Assembly (NCBI GenBank): GCA_009731375.1
Contig: BJOX01000099.1
Span: 724,081-751,250 of the forward strand
Direction of reading: 5' to 3'
Source: Paulinella micropora
Taxonomy: Eukaryota; Cercozoa; Imbricatea; Euglyphida
Length of the DNA: 27,170 bases
This document shows, in pieces, positions 16,942-24,627 of this stretch. Below the pieces are notes generated by a model. That model was not told where the DNA came from. It saw only the letters and a list, made by a program, of their open reading frames with translations, and made no database searches. A program made the position numbers and the translations under genes. How positions within the stretch are numbered: position 1 is the stretch's first letter; each line of letters opens with the position of its first letter.

Positions 16942-17578
16942 ATGTATCGTCGTAAGTTGTATGTTGTGGGAGGTAAGAGGTTTCTAACAAAAGCATCTAT
17001 CAAATCCCATATAAGAAGAATAATAAGCAAATATAACGAAGGAGAAAGACTGAACCCAGAAGATAGCAATTTCATCCGAGACCTAATAACCCATCACCCT
17101 TGTCTAAAAGATGGCATCATTGATGTTGAAAGTAATATCACGACTGGGAGAAAACACTTTCGTGTAAATGGTAAGCCGTTTTCGTGGAATTGTTGTGTTG
17201 ACCTTATAGGGCTTAGCAAATTTAAAAAAATGGCGAGAGTGATAAAAGAAGCTAGCAGGAATACGATAAGACCGCAAATACAAGAATATCTTGATATTAT
17301 GGCTATTGATGTATTCGTGGAACCCAGATATATGCGAAATAAGTGGCGATATATATGAGCGGGTTGATATCCATGTAGACCACCACTTTGACATCATACA
17401 ATTCAAAGACATCCTTCAACAATATCTTGAAGTGAATAGAGAAGTAGAAGTTGAAGACAACATTTTGAAAGAACCGCATTTTACTAGGTTTAGCGACTTT
17501 CACAAACAGAAAGCAATACTGCGAATAATAAAAAAAGAAATCAATATTAGAGGATGTGCTTATCTCCTTCTACTGTAA
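16942..17578 (+). pseudogene. DUF3223 (DCL-like) plus HNH-like domain, one frameshift
   Basis: From ATG 16942 the first ~125 codons show a DUF3223 domain: KRFLTKASIKSHIRRII, then NPEDSNFIRDLITHHP and GRKHFRVNGKPFSWNCC. It is followed by the conserved linker RNTIRPQIQEYL. At about 17318-17325 the protein-like reading shifts to the frame one base earlier and continues with CEISGDIYERVDIHVDHHF, an HNH/treble-clef-like core often fused to DUF3223 in phage proteins, then a helical tail to the stop at 17578. A one-base deletion explains the shift. Such fusions are suspected nucleases; here it may act on host or rival DNA, or in homing. Function is inference. The stop overlaps the convergent gene at 17570. 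Confidence 0.7.
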
Positions 17579-17757
17579 ATACTTTTTCACTTCATCTTTA
17601 TTCTTAAACCACGGCTGTTGAACTAGCCATTCAAGATATTCTTTGTCAATCTTGGCAACATCTTCAATTTTTTATGTATATATTTTCCATATTGTAGAAC
17701 TTTATTTACTTCTTCCTCTTCATCGGGAATTTCTTTTTTTGCTTCGGCTTCACTCAT
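17570..17757 (-). pseudogene. DUF3820-like small protein, copy A, frameshifted
   Basis: From ATG 17757, directly preceded by TAATATACA, an acidic N-terminus (EIPDEEEEVNKVL) leads to YGKYIHKK. The frame then shifts by one base at a T-run on the plus strand (17668-17673). It resumes as IEDVAKIDKEYLEWLVQQPW and ends at 17570. Its core is closely similar to the gene at 17789-18064, so the two are tandem duplicates. The break is consistent with one missing base in a homopolymer. Its last nine bases overlap the end of the convergent DUF3223-HNH gene. Confidence 0.6.
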
Positions 17758-17788
17758 TGTATATTATATAAAAATTTATTTATTATAA

Positions 17789-18064
17789 TCATAAATGTTT
17801 TTTCAATTCGTCTTTATTTTGGACCCACGGTTGACGAACTAACCATTCAATGTATTGCTTATCAATCTTTGCGATGTCTTCTATTTTTTTGCCCTTGTAT
17901 TTTCCGAAATGAAATGTGTCTTTCGGTTGAGCATTTCTCATTTCTTCAATCGCTTTTATTTCGTCGTGGATTACCTTTTGAACATCGGCGAGAGAAAACG
18001 ATTTATTTTCGCTTTCAATTGATAGTTGTTGAAACTTCTTGCACAGTCTTGTTAGGGTGGACAT
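17789..18064 (-). CDS. DUF3820-like small protein, copy B
   Basis: The frame gives 91 codons from ATG 18064. The N-terminal ~45 residues are helical (LTRLCKKFQQLS, VIHDEIKAIEEM). They are followed by the compact FGKYKGKKIEDIAKID and KQYIEWLVRQPW motif found in DUF3820-type modules and in some large DNA viruses, sometimes next to nuclease or helicase domains. It is intact, while the neighbouring copy A is not; the two share the core but not the N-terminus. Function is unknown; protein-nucleic-acid accessory roles have been suggested from domain fusions. The family assignment is from motif memory. Confidence 0.6.
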   Translation of the reverse strand: MSTLTRLCKKFQQLSIESENKSFSLADVQKVIHDEIKAIEEMRNAQPKDTFHFGKYKGKKIEDIAKIDKQYIEWLVRQPWVQNKDELKKHL

Positions 18065-18095
18065 AGTAGGGGTGTATATAGTAGGCAGTATAAAA

Positions 18096-18129
18096 AATTA
18101 AAAAAATTAAATAATTAATAATATACGAA
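18096..18129 (+). promoter_or_regulatory. AT-rich promoter with TAATATACGA at lipase start
   Basis: An A/T-only stretch from 18091 leads into TAATATACGA (18119-18128), and ATG begins at 18130. The ten bases are identical to those at 11489 and 15584. Confidence 0.55.
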
Positions 18130-18819
18130 ATGTCTCAATGGATTAAATTCATAAAGGCTTACTCCGCTAAACACGGTATAAGCTATGGGGAGGCATTGAA
18201 AAAGGCGAGCAAAGAATATAAACGACAAAAAAGAGGCAATGCGGATTTATCAGAGGATGTATATTTGTCGCGGTCAGATAGAAAGGGAGCTGACGGATGG
18301 AAGCCAGTAGCCAGCAAAGAAAAATCAACCGTATATGAAAAAGATGGCAAGGCGATTGTAGCATTTAGAGGCTCGGCAGATAAGAGGGACCTATTAACCG
18401 ATGTTGCCTTGGTTAAAGGAATATTAAAAAGAACTCCGAGATATAAAGAAGAACAAAAGCTGGTTGACGAAGTGATAAAGAAATATGGTAAGGATAATGT
18501 AGAGCTTACTGGTCATAGCCTTGGAGGAACGATTGCGAAAGACCTGAGCCGACAAACTGGTGTAAAGGCTACCACATACAATAAAGGTAGTAGCACAAAA
18601 GACCTCGTTGAAGGAGTAATTGACCGAGTGGCTGTGAAAATAAACCCAAAAGGTAAGCGGGCGAAGACGGCGAAGCTAACGACGAACTACCGAACCGCAT
18701 TTGACCCCGTATCATTGCTGGGAGCGACAGCTGTGAATACTAAGTTAGTGAAGCAGACGAGGGGTGTTCATACGATTAGAAGCTTCAAAGGTAAAGGAGC
18801 CAAAAAAATATATTTATAA
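18130..18819 (+). CDS. Class 3-type lipase / phospholipase-like hydrolase
   Basis: The frame is open for 229 codons from ATG 18130. Residues 1-35 carry an N-terminal motif (WIKFIKAYSAKHGISYGEAL) of a kind I recall at the start of assorted large-virus proteins. The hydrolase follows: VAFRGS (78-82, oxyanion region), TGHSLGG with nucleophile Ser130, Asp192 in AFDPVSLLG and His214 in GVHTIRSF, giving a plausible Ser-Asp-His triad in the class 3 lipase order. It is short for the family but complete. No signal peptide or membrane segment is visible, so it may be packaged and act on host membranes during entry, or on a virion lipid. Its stop is one base from the stop of the convergent polymerase gene. 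Confidence 0.8.
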   Translation: MSQWIKFIKAYSAKHGISYGEALKKASKEYKRQKRGNADLSEDVYLSRSDRKGADGWKPVASKEKSTVYEKDGKAIVAFRGSADKRDLLTDVALVKGILKRTPRYKEEQKLVDEVIKKYGKDNVELTGHSLGGTIAKDLSRQTGVKATTYNKGSSTKDLVEGVIDRVAVKINPKGKRAKTAKLTTNYRTAFDPVSLLGATAVNTKLVKQTRGVHTIRSFKGKGAKKIYL

Positions 18820-18820
18820 T

Positions 18821-21739
18821 TCAACCGCGAATGTGGAATCCGAGCGGGATGCTGTCGTTATCGTTAATGAACTCACGACCCGACCACTTGTTCTCATTAA
18901 CTTGTTTTTTAACATTCGTCATATGTAAAATGCTAAAATGTGGGACTTGTTGTTGTTTGCTGTTTCTATCAATGTGTATTTTTTTCATTTGGAAATCCTT
19001 TACATTTTCAACCGACCCACCTTTGTCCATCTTATCAAATGTATCATAGTTTAGCTGATTAGCATCTAAGCCTTTACCCCTAAAATGGAAATATCTTTTT
19101 TACTCCATTTTCTGCTATTTCTATTTTAACTCCTTTTGAAATATGCTTTAAGTCGTTCTTGGTCATTCCTTCCGTAAAGGCATCCTTCGTCGTGAATTCT
19201 AACATATATAGTTTTGGTGCTATCCACACACCTTTATAATCTTACATCCGTCGCCTAAGTCGTCCCCTATACCGCCCAGTTTCTTATTACCCATATTCTT
19301 GATATATCTCGCACATCTCGTGTGGATTTGGAGGCTGTCTGTGTCGGTGTAGTAAAAGTCGTCTTCAATTGTTCTGTTCGAATTGGCTTCCTTAATATAG
19401 TTGAACATAATACGACGACTGTATGCTAGTATAAATGCCCCGTAGTGTGAAGGTTTCGTTATGCTAGTCTCTAACAAGATTGGATTGCGAGGAAGGCCCG
19501 ATATGTGCCATAAATCCTTTCCTTGTTGGTCCGTAAATTTAACAATGTCAGTTATTTGATTACTATTCCAGAATTTCCAGTAATCTTCATTAGTTTGTAT
19601 ATATGTTGTTATTGAAGGTATAGGTCGTTGTATCATCTTACCGTATAGACTATTCATAAACAATTTGGCGAGCAAATATTGCGGGCTACCTTTCTCCGCA
19701 TTCTCCTTCGCTTTGAACATATCATCTATGTATTTGGCGAAAACACATTCAGATTTTACGGTGTAGTATCCTTTATGAATGTGGACCGTATAACCTTCAG
19801 CTACCATATCCTCAATATCTACACTCGTCAGCCATTGGTCCTTCATATCTTCTAGTCGCCATTTAAGAGACCCCATTTTGTCTCGCTGTCCAATCCTTGA
19901 ATGTAATATGTCTTTTGGAGAAATATAGTCAAGGTTGTAAATACCGATTTGAAGATTTCGCGGGTCAAATGGTCCAATCGCTTCCAGTATATCGCCCACC
20001 ATAAACTCGTTTATCATCGCGGTTGGATACAAAGATACGACATCCGCATCTACGAGGTAGTCAATTGTTTCGTCAAAGGTAATCTGTTTTTGTAGGTATC
20101 GTTCATACTGAGCTGAAATGAACCGCCTCTTAGACGGGTAAGTCCTCCCGCCGATAATGGCTTTTCTAAATACTCTTTCCTGCTTTACTGTTGGAAGTCT
20201 CACCTCGTATTTACCGTCTACATATTTCTTCCATATGTTGAAAGCGAGACTTGAAGTTGAGATTTTTGATGTTAGATTGACTTTGTGAGCTGTAAATATC
20301 GGTGTGTTTAACTTGTCGTATAATTCCTTCAAACCCATAACATCGTTTTTAAGATAAGCCAGACAGTCCTGCTTCATCTGGATGTCCATATCTTCCCATC
20401 TGCGGGCTTGTTCGTGGTCAAAGTCGCCTTTTAGAATTTCACACCCCATACTTTCAAGATTTACTTTAAGACTTCCCTGAGTGTGCTTTCGTAAATCCCA
20501 CATCTTAACATTTTCAAATTCTAAGGAGATAATAGAGCAGTTGTTTATTTTTGACTCCTTAATCTTAATACCCCTTTTAATTAATTCTTGGTGTATGAAG
20601 TAGTGGTCAAAGTTCGCTCCGTTAAAACCATTAACATATAGAACGTGCTGTTTTTCATTCTTTTTTTTCGGCACCCATCCTGCTTTTACCTTCTCGCCTC
20701 GTTCTATTAGTAGGTCTACGAATTGACTTATACAATCTTTGCCAGCTATGTATTTGAAACCCTCAGAGCCCTGAGTATATCCGACTATGTAGCAGTCGTG
20801 GATATCGTAGCCGACCGTGATGGATGTATTTCTAAATGTTTCCAAATCGTAATGAAGGACTTGGTCGTTATTTATTTCTTCTTCTTCTCTAAATTTAGTT
20901 ATTAAGTGTCTTTTACCATTCTTCTTCAACATAATGTCCGCATATTTTTTCCTGTTGAGATTACATTTGTGTTTGTTCAGATAAAATCGCAAGCAGTCCT
21001 CGCATCGCTTCTTAAACTGCTTAACTAATCCGTAATAATGGTTATTCTCCAAAAATATTAGTTTATCTGGTTCTTGTCCTTCTTCGTTTGTGTTGACTGT
21101 CTCCTTCATAATGTGGTCTGTTATTTCGTATGTTTTCTCATCCTTTTTATATTTGCTCAGTATTTGGACAGCGATTGAAAATGGTATTGGCGAGTTTGGT
21201 GGAAGGTTGAATTCAGCTCGGACTATATTACACCTGTTCTTGTTAATCGGATGAATATCTAATATATCCTTACATAAAAACAATAAGCAGTTGTTATTTT
21301 TGCTCGGTGGAGATATTTTTTTACCTTCTTTAACTTTCTTTTTTTTCTCTCTCACTCCATCATAGCATCCCCCGCCGTTTTCTTGAATTATGGTTATTTC
21401 CCCATATTTTATATATTGTTCATATCCATTCTCGCTAGCTTCAATATTATTTATGTTGAACTCGTTCAGAGCATCCAGAAATACAGTATCGTATTGGCGG
21501 AGTAAGAAAGAGTTAAATATTTGCTTTTTGTAATAGTGGTCGTATCTCACACCAGGTATGGTTGAGTATGTTATAGAGATAATATTATTAACATCCGCAT
21601 TGTTGATCATCCCCTCCCTTCTCGCTCGTCGTATAGCTGGTATAAATACATCCTCTTCTAGTGTGTCAGTGTCATAGAAGTTTATGTCTAAATCCTTAAA
21701 ATTGAATGTAAGTGAGTTCAACCGTCTGTCTCTTCTCAT
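18821..21739 (-). pseudogene. pPolB: Protein-primed family B DNA polymerase, two C-terminal frameshifts
   Basis: From ATG 21739 the frame is open for 839 codons. A zinc-like C-x2-C-x7-H-x-C motif (CEDCLRFYLNKHKC, ~246-259) precedes the 3'-5' exonuclease: DLET (298-301), NGFNGANFDHYF (~370-381) and YLKND (~462-466). Polymerase motifs are A DVVSLYP (566-572), B KLFMNSLYG (692-700) and C YTDTDS (797-802), with thumb motif KKLGG (~819-823). At ~19233 one A seems lost; the reading continues one frame over, returns to the first frame near 19085, and ends at 18821. In total ~972 codons. The frame is also open without ATG for 59 codons upstream (to ~21916), with basic protein-like sequence, so the true N-terminus may be longer. 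It replicates the element from the TIRs. Confidence 0.92.
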
Positions 21740-21916
21740 TTTGTAGTCGCCCGCTTTAAACTCTCGCCTCTTAGCTTCCCTAGTCTTAATCTCGCGAAGA
21801 TTCGCCTTAGCTTGAAGAAGTTGGACATATTGCTTGCTCAGTCTTGTTGGTAGTGGTGGTTTGGATATTTTACCGTTATGTATATATAAGGTAAGATACT
21901 TTTTCTAAAAATAATT

Positions 21917-21999
21917 AATTAATGTTTTTACCGTTATTATATGGGAGCTATTTGTTTAGATGAAAAATATTTTTACCAGAATAAAAAAATAATTAGAAC
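21917..21999. other. AT-rich gap between polymerase and end gene
   Basis: The stretch between the polymerase open frame and the small right-end gene is almost entirely A/T with TAATTAATTA-type runs. It is the likely polymerase promoter, though no clear TAATATAC motif is seen. Confidence 0.35.
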
Positions 22000-22206
22000 T
22001 TAAACCGCTATCTTACTTAATTTATCTTCCAGCTCTTGTATCTTCTTTTTGTATTCCTCTATGCTTTTGAGTTCTTGCTTTTGCTTTAATGCTTTTTCTT
22101 TTCTTTCCTCCTTCAATCTTTCTTGGTGGCGGTAGTAGTATGCGAGAGCCTTCTCGTTATTTCTCTTTCGTCTTGCTTCTCATTCGTATAGTTTTGGTCG
22201 TGGCAT
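22000..22206 (-). pseudogene. Small basic coiled-coil protein, early in-frame stop
   Basis: From ATG 22206 the frame has 68 codons with a TGA at codon 9 (22180-22182), where Trp is the likely original. It begins MPRPKLYE, continues through a basic patch (EARRKRNNEKALAYYYRHQ) and a Lys/Glu coiled coil (about residues 28-65), and ends at 22000. It looks like a small leucine-zipper-type DNA-binding protein. The opening recalls the MPRGNRE start and basic helix of the gene at 4754-5275. It is the first gene inside the right TIR and would be transcribed inward. Confidence 0.55.
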
Positions 22207-22277
22207 CGTCTTAACTATTTATATTAATATGAATATATTTTTATAAATGTAAATAATTAATTAAATCATTAAATTTC

Positions 22278-22403
22278 GCTTCCTTTCTTGATTTCTACTT
22301 GATTTCTACTTGATTTCTTGTTTGTTGATTTTGGTCCGAAAAGACCGCTTTATGCTGGTATTTTTCTTGAAAAATACACGCGGAAAAGCGGTAATCATCT
22401 TCT
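22278..22403 (-). repeat. Right terminal inverted repeat
   Basis: It is the reverse complement of 1973-2110, lacking the 10-base internal duplication. It keeps the three tandem 11-base units at its inner end and the nested arms: ACCGCTTT (22344-22351) with AAAAGCGGT (22384-22392), and GTATTTTT (22358-22365) with AAAAATAC (22370-22377). It ends CATCTTCT at 22403. Confidence 0.92.
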
Positions 22404-22409
22404 TTTGAC
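22404..22409. repeat. Candidate target site duplication, right copy
   Basis: TTTGAC abuts the right TIR and matches the left TTTGAA at five of six bases. See 1967-1972. Confidence 0.4.
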
Positions 22410-23370
22410 TCTTTTGAAGTACTTGACCTCCGACATGATTTTGGTGGCGCGGCCCGTGAAATTTCTGTGGCAATATTTGACAAGACCATGCTAATTCCCG
22501 GAGAAGAAACCAGAAAAATTTCCAAAAAAATATTTGACCAGACAGGCCGCCTTTGAAGTGAAGGCCGCACTAAATTTTTTTTATTTGACGTTTTTTGCGG
22601 GGTCGAGACTGGTAAAAGTCATGGCTAGAGAGATTTTGTGTTTTTTTCTGTGTATTTCTCATGCATACTTTCACTAAAATTCCAAAACCTTTTTACCGCT
22701 TGAGTGAGATGGGGTGCCCCGGCCAAGTAACTTAGCTCGCCACCAGACCCTCTTTTTCAAGGCTCTGGTGGAGCGGAAAAATAGACTCGGTATGTAAACG
22801 TCAGCTGGCTTCTTCTCTTTTCAATACTACTAAGAGTCGAGGAAGACAGTCTGTGAGCAGTGACAGAGAATCACAGCGGTTTTCTTCCGCGTAGTCAGGC
22901 CGGGCTGCAGTCGATTCAAGGGTGAATTTACGTCAGGGGGGAACCGCCATTGAAAGCCACGGTTTCTGTGGTTTGACCTGAAGGAGGCTGCCCCTGGTCG
23001 AACCAGTGACACCACTGGGTAGAGCACATTGAGTTAAGTATGTGTTCAAGTTTTGGGGTTTTTATTTGGTTGGGAACGCATCCAGGCCCACTTGTGGAAT
23101 CTTGTGGAATGCCTGGAAACATACCAAATTCACTCACAACACGCCTCCCATGACGGTTGCCGTCCTTGTAGGACCAGCAAGTGTGAGTAATTACCACGAT
23201 GGAGTGGATGGGTTTCTCAAAATTGGAGTGGTGCACTTAAAAAATATGCTCCCTGTCCCCTCTCCCACATCAAAACAAATAGCAGTTAGTACTAGTATAC
23301 GTAGTAGCAGGCAGTAGTACTAGTAGTAGTAGTTAGTAGCTAGTAGTAGTAGTAGTAGTAGGAGTAGTAG

Positions 23371-23424
<54 letters not shown>

Positions 23425-23475
23425 AAGTAGTAGTAGAAGTAGTAGTAGTTCACGGGAAATTATTCAAGAAGCATC
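22410..23475. other. Right flank, no supported gene; possible LINE 5' region
   Basis: After the element the sequence has higher GC and no convincing coding frame. From about 22700 to 23280 it is mixed-composition DNA that could be the 5' untranslated region of the retrotransposon whose ORF1 starts at 23476; I cannot fix its boundary. A (TAG)n tract occupies 23283-23450. Confidence 0.5.
23283..23450. repeat. (TAG)n microsatellite
   Basis: TAG/GTA trinucleotides run for ~170 bases with a few interruptions (TAC, GCA, GGA, AGA), ending 25 bases before the ATG of LINE ORF1. Confidence 0.95.
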
Positions 23476-24624
23476 ATGTCCTCCCAGAAGAGAGCAAAAC
23501 CATCAACACCATCAAGAGCAAACACCTCAGACAATCCCAACAACAACAACATACCAGCGAAACATGCTCGAATTGAATCCACCGAAAAAAAATTCGGAAA
23601 ACTCAGCAAAACAACCGAGGAAACTGAAAAACAAGACTGCAACGGAAACGCGACAAAAACGATTGAAGAAAAAATGGATGAAATGCTGAAAAAAATGCAT
23701 GACATGACCATGAAGCTGCTGCAATGTGAGGCAAAAGTTGAAAGCCTAACGAGAGAACTCAAAGAGGAACGAGATCGAAACAGGTTTTCCTCCAACAACA
23801 GCACCACCTCACACATGAGCAGACCCCAGTCCATGCAATCTTCCAGTGCATCCTCATCACACAGCAACAACAACAACACACTTCAAGGCAGCTGGAAACA
23901 ACCCTTTAATCTCGCAAACAGCAATTTGCATGAAAGTTTCCCGTTACATAAAAGGGAAGAACCACCGGTAGTACTCCCAAACAACGAATCTTTGGACACC
24001 GCGATAATCACCGGAATTCCATATGATTCCAAAGAAACTCAAAAACAAACTCAGAAAATAGTAACAGCTTTAATGAAAGCGAAAGGTATGGACTGTAAGG
24101 ATGGTGACATATTACTTTGCAAAAGAATGATCTCGGACCATGCAGCAAAGATGTACAACCCGGAAACAGCAAAAACCACGCCTGCGATAAAAGTCCGGTT
24201 TGCAAGTAATCAGCTGAAGAAAAATTTCGTCCGGTACGATAAATCTTCGCATCCCCAGCACAAGCAAATCTCGCAAATCACGCCACGCTTGCAGAATTAC
24301 ACGGGTAAAGATTACCACATCATGTGTAAAGAGAGCTTGTCACCTGAAACACGCAAACTCCTTGACCACACAAAGCAACTCATGAAGGACTACCCAAATT
24401 TCGTGGCAGCAGTGTGGACCACAGATGGTGAGATATATCTACGCCCACGAGAGAGTGAGAACAGATTTAAGATCCAACGCTTGACTCATATTCGATACTT
24501 GAAGAACCACTTCAAGAACTGTGAGTCAGACCACTCATCTGCCTCCCCAAGGACCAACAGGTCAGGAAATACAACCATGTCTAGTTCCAGTTCGACGTTC
24601 CCTGCCAGTGAGGCACCGCAGTAA
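23476..24624 (+). CDS. LINE ORF1 protein
   Basis: The frame is open for 382 codons from ATG 23476. The N-terminal ~60 residues are Ser/Asn/Lys-rich. A coiled coil spans ~60-100 (EEKMDEMLKKMHDM to ELKEERDRNR), as in trimeric ORF1 proteins, followed by a Ser/Asn linker. Residues ~170-260 look like an RRM or baculovirus-FP-like nucleic-acid-binding fold (AIITGIPYDSKETQ, GDILLCKRMI, IKVRFASNQLKKNF). A C-terminal part (AVWTTDGEIYLRP) precedes a Ser-rich tail. It would bind LINE RNA and act as a chaperone. No CCHC knuckle is visible. It ends in TAA, and the ORF2 ATG follows after one codon in the same frame. Confidence 0.75.
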   Translation: MSSQKRAKPSTPSRANTSDNPNNNNIPAKHARIESTEKKFGKLSKTTEETEKQDCNGNATKTIEEKMDEMLKKMHDMTMKLLQCEAKVESLTRELKEERDRNRFSSNNSTTSHMSRPQSMQSSSASSSHSNNNNTLQGSWKQPFNLANSNLHESFPLHKREEPPVVLPNNESLDTAIITGIPYDSKETQKQTQKIVTALMKAKGMDCKDGDILLCKRMISDHAAKMYNPETAKTTPAIKVRFASNQLKKNFVRYDKSSHPQHKQISQITPRLQNYTGKDYHIMCKESLSPETRKLLDHTKQLMKDYPNFVAAVWTTDGEIYLRPRESENRFKIQRLTHIRYLKNHFKNCESDHSSASPRTNRSGNTTMSSSSSTFPASEAPQ

Positions 24625-24627
24625 GCC

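Larger units (their letters stand above)
1973..22403. mobile_element. Polinton/Maverick-class element (endogenous polinton-like virus)
   Basis: A ~20.4 kb unit is bounded by inverted repeats at 1973-2110 and 22278-22403. It encodes the full hallmark set of the class: rve-type integrase, protein-primed PolB, FtsK/HerA ATPase, adenain-like protease, penton-like minor capsid protein and a candidate double-jelly-roll major capsid protein. The size is typical (15-25 kb). Extra cargo includes a phage-like fibre with an S74 chaperone, a class 3 lipase, DUF3223-HNH and DUF3820-like genes. Many genes carry stops or frameshifts, so the copy is probably non-autonomous or dead. The inside is AT-rich with AT-rich intergenic motifs, unlike the microsatellite-rich flanks. 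Confidence 0.93.

Noticed and set aside
2333-22206. Reassigned stop codons (alternative genetic code) to explain the in-frame TAA, TGA and TAG
   Set aside because: All three stops appear about once per broken gene, the same genes end with normal stops, Trp is encoded by TGG elsewhere, and frameshifts occur too. Decay fits better than a code change.
23460-23879. Minus-strand frame opposite LINE ORF1
   Set aside because: Ser/Leu/Phe-rich mirror of ORF1; no independent support.
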